Positions 52,411 to 63,465 of a stretch of DNA of 64,000 nucleotides are shown in pieces. This DNA is from Parafrigoribacterium_A sp035571875 (lineage in GTDB: Bacteria > Actinomycetota > Actinomycetes > Actinomycetales > Microbacteriaceae), in the NCBI GenBank assembly GCA_035571875.1, contig DATNBR010000041.1, positions 1 through 64,000 of the forward strand, given 5' to 3'. The translations under genes were made by a program, and so were the position numbers. Below the pieces are notes generated by a model. That model had not been told where the DNA came from. It searched no databases and saw nothing but the letters and a program-made list of their open reading frames with translations. The first letter of the stretch is position 1; each line of letters opens with the position of its first letter.

Positions 52411-54539
52411 TGACGACGCAGACGCAGTTCGATGAACTCAAGGCCATGTCGACCGATGAGGTGGTCACCCACTCCTACGTGCGCGACGTCGTGCTCGGCA
52501 GCGGAAAGACACTCGCGCTTCTCACCCTCGACAACGGTCGCGATCACACGCGCCCGAGCACCCTGGGCCCGATCACCATGCTCGAGCTCTCCGACGCCCT
52601 CGACGCCCAGAAGGAACGGGCGTCCAGGGGCGAGATCGCGGCGCTGGCCATCACTGGCAAGCCGTTCATCCTCGCCGCGGGCGCCGACCTCAGCAAGGTG
52701 GGCGACATCCCGAACAAGGCCATCGCCAAGCAGATGGCTCAGCTCGGGCACCAGACGCTCGGCAAGCTCTCTGACCTCGGTGTTCCGTCGTTCGTGTTCA
52801 TCAACGGCCTCGCGCTCGGTGGTGGCCTCGAGATCGGGCTCAACGCCGATTACCGCACCGTCGACCGCAATGCGCCCGCGATAGCGCTGCCCGAGGTCTT
52901 CCTCGGCATCATTCCGGGTTGGGGCGGCGCGTACCTGCTGCCGAACCTCATCGGCATCGAGAACGCCCTCAAGGTCGTCATCGAGAACCCGCTGAAGAAC
53001 AACCGGATGTTGAAGGCCGAGGACGCCTTCGAGCTCGGCATCGCAGACGCCATCTTCGACTCTGCGAACTTCCTCGAGGACTCGCTGCGCTGGGCCGATG
53101 GCGTCATCTCCGGTGATATCAAGGTCAAGCGGCCGAACGAGCCCGGCAAGATCGAGCGCGCTGTCAAGTGGGACGCCGCGATCGGCATCGCGCGGAAGAT
53201 GCTCGAGAGCCGCATCGGCACGGTCGCGAAGTCCCCGTACGCCGCGCTCGACCTGCTCAAAGGCGCGAAGAACAACGACAAGAAGACGGCCTTCGCGGCC
53301 GAGGACGAGACACTCGCCTCACTCATCTCGGGCGACCAGTTTCGCGCGAGCATCTACGCGTTCAACCTCGTTCAGAAGCGCGCCAAGCGTCCCGCCGGTG
53401 CGCCGGACAAGGCGATCGCGAAGCCCGTCACCAAGGTCGGCGTCATCGGCGCCGGCCTCATGGCGAGCCAGTTCGCGTTGCTCTTCGTGCGCCGCCTCAG
53501 AGTACCGGTTGTGATCACTGACCTCGATCAGGCTCGAGTCGACAAGGGACTCGACTACATCCGAGGTGAGATCGACGCGCTGCTCGGCAAGGGCCGCATC
53601 TCCCCCGACGAGTCGAACCGCCTCAAGGCGCTCGTCTCCGGCACGACCGACAAGGCAGACTTCGCCGAGTGCGACTGGGTCATCGAGGCCGTGTTCGAAG
53701 AGCTCGGCGTGAAGCAGGACGTCTTCGCGGATGTTGAACAGTACATCTCCGACACGGCCGTGCTCGCCACGAACACCTCCTCGCTCTCGGTCGAGCAGAT
53801 CGGCGCGAAGCTGAAGCACCCCGAGCGCGTCGTCGGCTTCCACTTCTTCAACCCGGTGGCCGTGATGCCACTGGTCGAGGTGGTGAAGACTCCGAATACC
53901 GACGACGAGACGCTCAGCACAGCGATGGTGACGGCCGCCAAGCTCCGCAAGAATGCCGTGATCACCGCCGACACTCCAGGATTCGTGGTGAACCGCATCC
54001 TCGCCAAGCTCCTCGGCGAAGCAATGCACGCTGTAGACACCGGAACGCCCTTCGAGGTCGTCGACGCCTCTATCAAGCCGTTCGGCCTGCCGATGACGCC
54101 GTTCGAGTTGCTCGAGCTCGTCGGACTCAAGGTCGGGGCACACGTGCTCGACACGCATCACGCCGCGTTCCCCGATCGCTTCTTCGAGAGCGCCAACCTG
54201 CACAGGCTGGCGGAACACGGGAAGATCTTCGAGCGCGACTCGAAGGGCAAGATCAAGGGCTATGACAAGAAGGCCGTGGCGATCGTCGCGGGTGGTACCT
54301 CGCCCATGACGGGCGAAGAACTCCTGCGCCGCATCGAAGACGGACTGGCCGACGAGGTGCATCGGATGCTCGAGACACCGGTCGTCGCAGCCCCGGAAGA
54401 CATCGACCTGTGCCTGATCCTCGGAGCGGGCTATCCGTTCCAGATGGGCGGCGTCACCCCCTACCTCGATCGCGTCGGCGCGTCCGAGCGGGTGTTCGGC
54501 GACACGTTCCATCACCCGCCGATACGCGGCACCGAGTAG
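52410..54539 (+). CDS. fadB: Fatty acid oxidation enzyme: enoyl-CoA hydratase/3-hydroxyacyl-CoA dehydrogenase
   Basis: Alpha subunit of the beta-oxidation complex. The 709-residue protein has an N-terminal crotonase domain (ITGKPFILAAGADLSKVGD, GLALGGGLEIGLNADYR, LPEVFLGIIPGWGGAYLLP). It is followed by a 3-hydroxyacyl-CoA dehydrogenase domain with Rossmann KVGVIGAGLMASQFAL, catalytic-His region VGFHFFNPVAVMPLVEVV and NTPGFVVNRILAKLLGEAM-like sequence (DTPGFVVNRILAK here). The ATG overlaps the fadA stop. A longer in-frame upstream segment belongs to fadA's frame and is rejected. A strong hairpin terminator follows. Confidence 0.95.
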   Translation: MTTQTQFDELKAMSTDEVVTHSYVRDVVLGSGKTLALLTLDNGRDHTRPSTLGPITMLELSDALDAQKERASRGEIAALAITGKPFILAAGADLSKVGDIPNKAIAKQMAQLGHQTLGKLSDLGVPSFVFINGLALGGGLEIGLNADYRTVDRNAPAIALPEVFLGIIPGWGGAYLLPNLIGIENALKVVIENPLKNNRMLKAEDAFELGIADAIFDSANFLEDSLRWADGVISGDIKVKRPNEPGKIERAVKWDAAIGIARKMLESRIGTVAKSPYAALDLLKGAKNNDKKTAFAAEDETLASLISGDQFRASIYAFNLVQKRAKRPAGAPDKAIAKPVTKVGVIGAGLMASQFALLFVRRLRVPVVITDLDQARVDKGLDYIRGEIDALLGKGRISPDESNRLKALVSGTTDKADFAECDWVIEAVFEELGVKQDVFADVEQYISDTAVLATNTSSLSVEQIGAKLKHPERVVGFHFFNPVAVMPLVEVVKTPNTDDETLSTAMVTAAKLRKNAVITADTPGFVVNRILAKLLGEAMHAVDTGTPFEVVDASIKPFGLPMTPFELLELVGLKVGAHVLDTHHAAFPDRFFESANLHRLAEHGKIFERDSKGKIKGYDKKAVAIVAGGTSPMTGEELLRRIEDGLADEVHRMLETPVVAAPEDIDLCLILGAGYPFQMGGVTPYLDRVGASERVFGDTFHHPPIRGTE

Positions 54540-54544
54540 AGCCG

Positions 54545-54575
54545 AACGCTGGCCGCCCTCGGGCGGCCAGCGTTT
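54545..54575. terminator. Bidirectional terminator between fadB and dxs
   Basis: AACGCTGGCCGCCC and GGGCGGCCAGCGTT form a perfect 14-base inverted repeat with a two-base centre, between the convergent fadB and dxs stops. T runs are short on both sides. Confidence 0.8.
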
Positions 54576-54578
54576 CGA

Positions 54579-56507
54579 CTATCGCTGCCGCTCTTCGGCG
54601 TCTTCGGGCAGCGGGCGCGCCACGGGCTGTTTGCTGCCGACAACCTGCGCGATGAGATCCCGGGCGATGTTCTGCGGCGTCAGGCCGACGCGCTCGAAGA
54701 TCTGCGTGCGGCTGCCGTGGTCGAGGAAGGCGTCGGGCAGGCCGATCTCGGTGAGTGCGGTATCGACCTCCGCGGCTCTCAGGTCCTGGCGGATGCGCGT
54801 ACCGATTCCCCCGACGCGTACGCCGTCTTCGATCACCGCGACAAGGCGGTGCTCCGCGGCGAGGTCGATGACGCCGTGCGGCACGGGGACCACCCAGCGT
54901 GGGTCGACGACCGTCGCCCCGATTCCCTGCGCGGCGAGTCGTTCGGCAACCTGCAGGGCGAGCTCGGCCATGGAGCCCACCGCGACGATGAGGACGTCCC
55001 TGTGCGGTGCCTCGACCAGAACGTCGACACCGTCGGCGGTGCGGCGAACAGCCTCGAGTTCGCGACCGACGTAGCCCTTGGAGAACCTGACCACCGTCGG
55101 TGCATCGTCGACGGCGACCGCCTCGCGCAGTTCCTCGCGGAGCCTCGGTGCGTCCCGTGGGGCGCTCAGTCGGATATTCGGAACGACCTGCAGGATGGCG
55201 AGATCCCACATACCGTGGTGGCTCGGCCCATCCGGACCGGTGACACCGGCGCGATCGAGCACGAAGGTCACTCCTGCCCGGTGCAGCGCGACATCCATGA
55301 GCACCTGGTCGAAGGCGCGGTTGATGAAGGTCGCGTACAGAGCGACCACGGGATGCAGACCCCCGAACGCCAGCCCTGCAGCCGAAGCGACGGCGTGCTG
55401 TTCGGCGATCCCGACATCAAAGACGCGCCGCGGATACTTCGCGGCGAGTCTGTGCAGCCCGACCGGCATGAGCATCGCGGCCGTCAGCCCGACGATTCGC
55501 GGATTCTCATCCGCGAGCGCGACGATCTCGTCGGCAAAGACAGAGGTCCACGATGCGCGGTCCGAGACCTCTATGGACTCTCCCGTATCTGGATCGATCT
55601 GGCCGACCGCGTGGAATCGATCGCTCGCGTCGAGGAGCGCGGGCTGGTACCCGCGGCCCTTTTGCGTGATGACATGCACGATGGCCGGTGCGCCGTAGTT
55701 CTTCGCCTGGCGCAGCGCCTCCTCGAGCGCCCGGATGTCGTGTCCGTGGACAGGACCGATGTACTTGATGTCGAGGTTCGAGTACAGCGCCTCGTTGTTG
55801 CTGAAGCGACTGAGGAATCCGTGCAGGCCGCCGCGCACACCCCGGTAGAGAGCGCGAGCCGGCGCGCCCAGCCGACCGAAGAGTCGCTCGCTTCGACGGT
55901 GCAGGTTGCGGTAGCCGCGTTTCGTGCGCACACCGTTGAGGAAGCGTGCCATCCCGCCGATCGTGGGAGCGTAGGAGCGCCCGTTGTCGTTGACGACGAT
56001 CACCAGGTTGCGATTGTTGTCATCGCTGATGTTGTTGAGGGCCTCCCAGGTCATACCACCGGTGAGCGCGCCGTCTCCCACGACCGCGACGACGCAGCGC
56101 TCCTGCTGCCCGGAGAGGGTGAAGGCCCGGGAGATGCCATCGGCCCAACTCAGCGAACTCGACGCGTGAGAGCTCTCCACCACGTCGTGCTCGGACTCCG
56201 CGCGCTGTGGGTAACCCGCGAGGCCACCCTGCTGCCGAAGGCCGCTGAAATCCTGTCTGCCCGTGAGGAGCTTGTGCACGTAACTCTGGTGCCCGGTGTC
56301 GAAGACGATCGGGTCGCGCGGGGAGTCGAAGACGCGGTGCAGAGCGACCGTCAGCTCGACAACGCCGAGGTTCGGTCCCAGATGACCGCCTGTCTTCGAG
56401 ACGTTGGCGATCAGGAACTCTCGGATCTCCGCGGCGAGTTGCACCAGCTCATCTTGCGAGAGCGAATCAAGGTCACGCGGACCGTGCACGGATTCGAGCA
56501 AAGTCAT
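54579..56507 (-). CDS. dxs: 1-deoxy-D-xylulose-5-phosphate synthase
   Basis: First step of the non-mevalonate isoprenoid pathway; its product also feeds thiamine. The 642-residue TPP enzyme has DTGHQSYVHKLLTGRQDF, TPP-binding VVGDGALTGGMTWEALNNI, KYIGPVHGHDIRALEEAL, and RVFDVGIAEQHAVASAAGLA with catalytic Glu. It also has LDRAGVTGPDGPSHHGMWD. The C-terminal tail is Arg/Glu-rich (RPLPEDAEERQR). ATG start. It lies between two hairpin terminators, so it is probably transcribed alone. Confidence 0.97.
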   Translation of the reverse strand: MTLLESVHGPRDLDSLSQDELVQLAAEIREFLIANVSKTGGHLGPNLGVVELTVALHRVFDSPRDPIVFDTGHQSYVHKLLTGRQDFSGLRQQGGLAGYPQRAESEHDVVESSHASSSLSWADGISRAFTLSGQQERCVVAVVGDGALTGGMTWEALNNISDDNNRNLVIVVNDNGRSYAPTIGGMARFLNGVRTKRGYRNLHRRSERLFGRLGAPARALYRGVRGGLHGFLSRFSNNEALYSNLDIKYIGPVHGHDIRALEEALRQAKNYGAPAIVHVITQKGRGYQPALLDASDRFHAVGQIDPDTGESIEVSDRASWTSVFADEIVALADENPRIVGLTAAMLMPVGLHRLAAKYPRRVFDVGIAEQHAVASAAGLAFGGLHPVVALYATFINRAFDQVLMDVALHRAGVTFVLDRAGVTGPDGPSHHGMWDLAILQVVPNIRLSAPRDAPRLREELREAVAVDDAPTVVRFSKGYVGRELEAVRRTADGVDVLVEAPHRDVLIVAVGSMAELALQVAERLAAQGIGATVVDPRWVVPVPHGVIDLAAEHRLVAVIEDGVRVGGIGTRIRQDLRAAEVDTALTEIGLPDAFLDHGSRTQIFERVGLTPQNIARDLIAQVVGSKQPVARPLPEDAEERQR

Positions 56508-56531
56508 ACCTGACAGAGTATGCGACGTATG

Positions 56532-56573
56532 CCGTCCGTCGGCTGAGACTCTGCGATCTCAGCCGACGGACGG
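56532..56573 (-). terminator. Strong hairpin terminator downstream of acnA
   Basis: CCGTCCGTCGGCTGAGA and TCTCAGCCGACGGACGG form a perfect 17-base stem around an 8-base loop, beginning seven bases after the acnA stop and separating acnA from dxs. Confidence 0.85.
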
Positions 56574-56579
56574 TACCAC

Positions 56580-59429
<2,850 letters not shown>

Positions 59430-59448
59430 TGCGCTGTCTCCTCAAAAG

Positions 59449-59466
59449 TATCTTGACGTCGAGATA
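59449..59466 (-). promoter_or_regulatory. 18-bp palindromic operator upstream of acnA
   Basis: On plus tatcttgacgtcgagata, an imperfect palindrome with one mismatched pair centred on GACGTC. On minus it lies between a possible -10 (TATATT at about 59469-59474) and the acnA Shine-Dalgarno GAGGAG. The position fits a repressor of the AcnR kind that controls aconitase in other Actinobacteria; the actual regulator is not in this window. Confidence 0.55.
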
Positions 59467-59490
59467 AAATATAGCATCGGATGCTGGGCA

Positions 59491-60234
59491 CTACCGCGGT
59501 GCCGCGCCGGCCTGAGCCCGCGCGTAGACGGCCCGCACCAGCAACCAGGTGACCCAGAGCACCGCGGCGTAGAGCGGCACCCCGAGCAGGAGCTTGGTGC
59601 CCGCGAGCCATTCCGCTTCGCGCGCGAAGTAGAGCGGAACCTCCACGATCAGCCGCAGACCGAAGAGTCCCACCCACAACCAGGTCGCGATGGTGAGGAC
59701 GCGGCGCTTGGCACGATCCGTGCGCCACTCAACGCCCTCGTTAGTGAGCACGCCGACAATGAGACCGATGAGCGGCCAGCGCGCAATCAGGCTCGCCAGG
59801 AGCACCACGACGGAGACGCAGTTGATGATGATTCCGGGCAGGAAGTTGTCTTCCGCCTTGCCCGTGATCAGCGCGAGTGCCGCGGAGATCGCGATGCCGA
59901 ACACTCCGGCGAAGGCCTGTGAAGCTCCGCTTCGAGTGACGAGGCGGGCGACGACGAAGACGACCGAGAGCGCGAGCGGAATCAGCACAGAGGGCAGCAG
60001 AGCGCGGGTGAGGCTGTAGATGACGAGGAAGCCGAGCCCGGGCAGGATCGATTCGATCAGTCCGCGGACACCACCGATGGCCGTGAGAAGCGCTCCGGCC
60101 GTCGGCACCTCGCCGGGCGCGACCTGGCCGATGCCCGTCTTCCGCACCGCCGCGCCGAAACTCTCCCTGAAGGTGGGGACGGCGGCCTCGGCTTCACCGG
60201 ACTCGGTCTCGCCGGGCAGATCCGGCACGCTCAC
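59491..60234 (-). CDS. DUF3159 family membrane protein
   Basis: Conserved actinobacterial membrane protein of unknown function. The 247-residue product has an acidic cytoplasmic N-terminus (PDLPGETESGEAEAAVPTF) and at least five hydrophobic segments. Visible segments include LGFLVIYSLTRALLPSVLIP, VLIPLALSVVFVVARLV, IINCVSVVVLLASLIARWP and VPLYAAVLWVTWLLVRAV. The start is GTG, overlapping the DUF3710 stop as GTGA. Gene order dut-DUF3710-DUF3159 is common in Actinobacteria, but no function follows from it. Confidence 0.88.
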   Translation of the reverse strand: MSVPDLPGETESGEAEAAVPTFRESFGAAVRKTGIGQVAPGEVPTAGALLTAIGGVRGLIESILPGLGFLVIYSLTRALLPSVLIPLALSVVFVVARLVTRSGASQAFAGVFGIAISAALALITGKAEDNFLPGIIINCVSVVVLLASLIARWPLIGLIVGVLTNEGVEWRTDRAKRRVLTIATWLWVGLFGLRLIVEVPLYFAREAEWLAGTKLLLGVPLYAAVLWVTWLLVRAVYARAQAGAAPR

Positions 60235-60878
60235 ACCTCGGCTGTGGGCGGCGTGCCATCCGCCGTTGCGGCCGACTTGGGCATGTGCAGTGGGATGAGG
60301 TCGCGCGGGGGCATCGGAGTCGTGCCACGAACGACCACGACGCTGCGAAACAGGTCTTCGATCTTGGCCGCGGCATCCTCATTGACGGCGCCATCGCCGG
60401 CGATCACGCCGCGAAGGAACCATCTGGGACCGTCGACCCCGACGAACCTGGCGAGTCTCGTGGATCCAGGCTGACCCGGGGCTGTGGCGGGGATCTCGGC
60501 GAGCAGTTCCGGCCCGAAAGGCCCGTCCTTGAGAGTGGTCGTGCCGCCCTGTCTGGCGATCTGCTCGGCGATCTGCCCGCGGATCTCGTGCCATAGGCCG
60601 CTCGACCGCGGCGCGGCAAAGGGCTGCACCTGCAGCGAGGAGCCCGCGTAGTCGAGCCCGACGGCGACGACTCGCTGGCTGCCCTCTTCCACCTCGAGGC
60701 GCAACTGCAGACCCTCGCGCGGCAGAATCTTCACGCCGCCGAGGTCGACATAGGGACGCACGGCGTTGGCCTCCGCCTCGTCGAGCGGTCCCGCGGTGGC
60801 GCGGTCCTCCGGCGCGGACTTCGACTGTTCCGGCGCGGTTCCGTCGGCGTTCGGTGTTGTGGAAATGTTGTCGCTCAC
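60231..60878 (-). CDS. DUF3710 family protein
   Basis: Conserved actinobacterial protein of unknown function. The 215-residue product has an acidic, low-complexity N-terminus (TPNADGTAPEQSKSAPED) and a folded domain. The domain contains VDLGGVKILPREGLQLRLEV, LQVQPFAAPRSSGLWHEIRG and LARFVGVDGPRWFLRGVIAG, ending DLFRSVVVVRGTTPMPPRDL. No catalytic motif is evident. The start is GTG and overlaps the dut stop; its own stop overlaps DUF3159. Coupling with dut suggests a shared expression unit. Confidence 0.9.
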   Translation of the reverse strand: MSDNISTTPNADGTAPEQSKSAPEDRATAGPLDEAEANAVRPYVDLGGVKILPREGLQLRLEVEEGSQRVVAVGLDYAGSSLQVQPFAAPRSSGLWHEIRGQIAEQIARQGGTTTLKDGPFGPELLAEIPATAPGQPGSTRLARFVGVDGPRWFLRGVIAGDGAVNEDAAAKIEDLFRSVVVVRGTTPMPPRDLIPLHMPKSAATADGTPPTAEV

Positions 60879-61333
60879 GAGCGATCTCCTAGCTTTGCGT
60901 CCCGATATCCCGTAGAACCGAAGCCGGCTTCGCCGCGATGGCTGCCGGGGAGGGTCTCTACGGGCACGAATCTCGCCCTGCTCACGGGCATGACGATGAG
61001 TTGGGCGATTCGATCTCCGACTGCCACAGAATACGGCACTGAACTGTCCGTGTTCAGAAGGGTGACCCGTATCTCGCCGCGGTAGCCGGCATCCACCGTG
61101 CCAGGGCTGTTGACGATCGTGATCCCGTGCGACGCAGCGAGACCGCTGCGCGGTACCACGAATGCGACGTAACCGTCGGGAAGCGCAATGGCGGTGCCCG
61201 TGCCGACCGTCGCACGCTGGCCCGGCCCAAGTTCGATCGCGTCCGTCGCCCTCAGGTCGGCTCCGGCGTCACCGGGGTGCGAATAGCGGGGCACGTCGTC
61301 CCCGAGATGGAGTACTTCTACGCTTTCGGCCAC
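60875..61333 (-). CDS. dut: dUTP diphosphatase
   Basis: Hydrolyses dUTP to dUMP, keeping uracil out of DNA and feeding dTMP synthesis. The 152-residue trimeric-type enzyme has motif 1 SHPGDAGADLRA, motif 2 PRSGLAASHG, motif 3 SPGTVDAGYRGEIRVTLLN, motif 4 VGDRIAQLIVMPV and motif 5 RGEAGFGSTGY near the C-terminus. The start is GTG. It is the first gene of the dut-DUF3710-DUF3159 unit and diverges from the DUF3093 gene. Confidence 0.97.
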   Translation of the reverse strand: MAESVEVLHLGDDVPRYSHPGDAGADLRATDAIELGPGQRATVGTGTAIALPDGYVAFVVPRSGLAASHGITIVNSPGTVDAGYRGEIRVTLLNTDSSVPYSVAVGDRIAQLIVMPVSRARFVPVETLPGSHRGEAGFGSTGYRDAKLGDRS

Positions 61334-61417
61334 CTGACGAGGCTAGTGCAGAACGATCGGTCGCCCGAAAAGCCGTGCGCGTCGTCCGGGCCACCGAATA
61401 TCTGGTGCAATGGGGGC

Positions 61418-61870
61418 ATGACCATTTACCGCGAACGGCTCTGGGCCGCACCCTGGGTCTTCCTCGCCACCGCGCTCGTGATTCCGGCGGCGCTCCTCGT
61501 GTTCCTGCCGATCAATGCCGTCGTCGGTATCGTCACGGCGATCGTGCTCTACGCGGTCTGCGTGGTGCTGCTCATCGTCGCGTCACCGGTGGTTGCCGTG
61601 ACCGGCGATCAGCTGCTCGCCGGTGGGGCGCGACTGCCTCTCCAGCACGTCGGCGACACCGCGTCGTACCGGCGCGACGCAGCGACACTCGAGCGCGGCC
61701 AGAGGCTCGATGCCCGCGCGTGGTTGCTGCTGCGCGGTTGGATCGATCCGGTGCTGAAAGTCGAACTCGACGATCCAGAGGATCCGACGCCCTACTGGCT
61801 CATCTCCACGAGACAGCCCGAGCGCCTGGCCGAAGCCATTGCGGACGCCCGCGCGACCGCCAAGCTCTAG
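61418..61870 (+). CDS. DUF3093 family membrane protein
   Basis: Conserved actinobacterial protein of unknown function. The 150-residue product has two N-terminal hydrophobic helices (VFLATALVIPAALLVFLP and IVTAIVLYAVCVVLLIVASP). A soluble C-terminal part reads ARLPLQHVGDTASYRRDAAT, ARAWLLLRGWIDPVLKVEL and WLISTRQPERLAEAI, ending in PH-like beta strands. ATG at 61418 has a G-rich ribosome-binding stretch; a longer upstream frame is only antisense to dut. It converges with DUF4193. Confidence 0.87.
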   Translation: MTIYRERLWAAPWVFLATALVIPAALLVFLPINAVVGIVTAIVLYAVCVVLLIVASPVVAVTGDQLLAGGARLPLQHVGDTASYRRDAATLERGQRLDARAWLLLRGWIDPVLKVELDDPEDPTPYWLISTRQPERLAEAIADARATAKL

Positions 61871-62160
61871 GCTGCGCACTCCTGGCAGATCGCGCCGAGC
61901 TTCTCCTCGTGATCGATCTGCGAACGATGCTTCACAAGGAAGCAGCTGATACAGGTGAACTCGTCGGCCTGCGGAGGCAGGACGACGACATCCAGTTCGA
62001 GGTCCGAGAGATCGGCGCCGGGAAGCTCAAACCCACCGGGGTTGTCAGCGTCGTCGACATCAACAACACCAGACATCTTGTCTGGAACGCGTTCCTTCAG
62101 AGCCTCGATCGAATCAGAGTCGTCGTCGGTCTTACGGGGTGCGTCGTAGTCGGTTGCCAT
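61867..62160 (-). CDS. DUF4193 zinc-finger-like protein
   Basis: Small conserved actinobacterial protein of unknown function. The 97-residue product starts MATDYDAPRKTDDDSDSIEA, the typical family start. It has an acidic middle and a C-terminal four-cysteine site: Cys70-x2-Cys73 (FTCISCFLV) and Cys92-x2-Cys95 (ICQECAA), likely binding zinc. ATG at 62160 is chosen over an in-frame ATG 27 bases upstream because it gives the family N-terminus. The 204-base gap to sepH is AT-richer than its surroundings and holds the divergent promoters. Confidence 0.92.
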   Translation of the reverse strand: MATDYDAPRKTDDDSDSIEALKERVPDKMSGVVDVDDADNPGGFELPGADLSDLELDVVVLPPQADEFTCISCFLVKHRSQIDHEEKLGAICQECAA

Positions 62161-62364
62161 GCCCATCCACTTCTTATATTGGGTCAATAAATCTCAATCG
62201 GCGGGCATAGTTTGCATCATCTGATAGCGAATAGCAAACCACTTGCCGATCTCGCTTAAGTAGTCGCCGTATCAACTTGCGGCACGCCCGGGTTATTCCC
62301 GCCATTCGGCCCTTCGTCGTGACACTCTTGATGAGATTTATGACGGCCGGAGAGGCGATTCAGC

Positions 62365-63438
62365 ATGCAGGACTTGAGAGTCATCGGAGTGGAGAACGGC
62401 GCACTCCTCGTGGCGTCCGACGACGGCACCCGATACCGTATCGCAATCGACGAGGTGCTGCAGTCGAAACTGCGTAAATCGATCCCGGATCCCGGTGCCG
62501 GTCGTAAGCTCGCACCCAAGGAGATCCAGGCTCACATCCGATCCGGGATGTCCGCGCAGGATGTCGCGTCGATCACCGGTGTGCCGCTCGAATACATCCA
62601 GAAGTTCGAGGGACCGGTCCTGGCCGAACGGGAGTTCGTCGTCGAGTCGGCTCTCGGAGTGCCCGTCCACACCGCTCTCGAGTCCGATCCGATGAGCCAG
62701 GGAACGACGTTCGGCGCGGCGATCCGCGAACGGCTCTACGACCTCGGCGCGATCAATGAGCGCTGGGCGAGTTGGAAAGAGATCGGCGGCGGGTGGATCG
62801 TCAAGCTCGCGTTCACCGCGGACCAGATAGACCACGATGCGCGCTGGCGCTACGACCCGAAGAAGGCCGCGCTCGCCCCGCTCAACAACGAGGCGATCAC
62901 GCTCTCGCAGCAGGGCGAGCTGAGCGGAGCGCTCATTCCCCGGCTGCGCGCCGTGGGCGGCGAAGAACGAGTGCCGGATTCGACGCGCTTCGACAGCGGC
63001 GCGTTCTCACAGGACGAACTGACCGAGCAGGCCGGCGGCCCACGGGGTGAGATCACACCGTTCTCTCGCGCGGAGACATCATCGCCTGCTGTGTCGGCCG
63101 CGGCCATAAACCGGGAGCCAGCGGACGAAGCGGCCCGGTCGAACGAGACGGCCGACCTGCTCGAAGCACTGAGGCGCAGACGAGGCGAGCGCGAGACCGC
63201 GAATTTCGACGATGACCAGGCGACGAGCGTTCATCCCTCGGCCGGCGGCATCCGACTGATCGATGTTCCGCTCGAGGGCTACACCGATTCCGAACCGTCG
63301 GATGAGGACGATGACGATGTTCCCGGTCACACGGCACCCCAACCGGCGATGCTGCAGTCGCGGTCCCGCAAGGGCCGTGCCGCAATGCCCAGCTGGGACG
63401 ATATCGTCTTCGGTGCTCGGCCAGACGACGAGGCCTGA
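62365..63438 (+). CDS. sepH: Septation protein SepH (FtsZ regulator)
   Basis: SepH binds FtsZ and promotes filament assembly in Actinobacteria. The 357-residue product has the conserved N-terminal DUF3071 domain (MQDLRVIGVENGALLVASDD, IPDPGAGRKLAPKEIQAHIR, ALGVPVHTALESDPMSQGTT) with a helix-turn-helix-like region. A long disordered acidic middle follows, and the conserved C-terminal motif is RSRKGRAAMPSWDDIVFGAR. This two-conserved-ends layout is typical. It diverges from DUF4193 and converges with the phosphatase gene. Confidence 0.92.
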   Translation: MQDLRVIGVENGALLVASDDGTRYRIAIDEVLQSKLRKSIPDPGAGRKLAPKEIQAHIRSGMSAQDVASITGVPLEYIQKFEGPVLAEREFVVESALGVPVHTALESDPMSQGTTFGAAIRERLYDLGAINERWASWKEIGGGWIVKLAFTADQIDHDARWRYDPKKAALAPLNNEAITLSQQGELSGALIPRLRAVGGEERVPDSTRFDSGAFSQDELTEQAGGPRGEITPFSRAETSSPAVSAAAINREPADEAARSNETADLLEALRRRRGERETANFDDDQATSVHPSAGGIRLIDVPLEGYTDSEPSDEDDDDVPGHTAPQPAMLQSRSRKGRAAMPSWDDIVFGARPDDEA

Positions 63439-63465
63439 ACCCGCCTCAACCGAGCTTCGCTCTCG

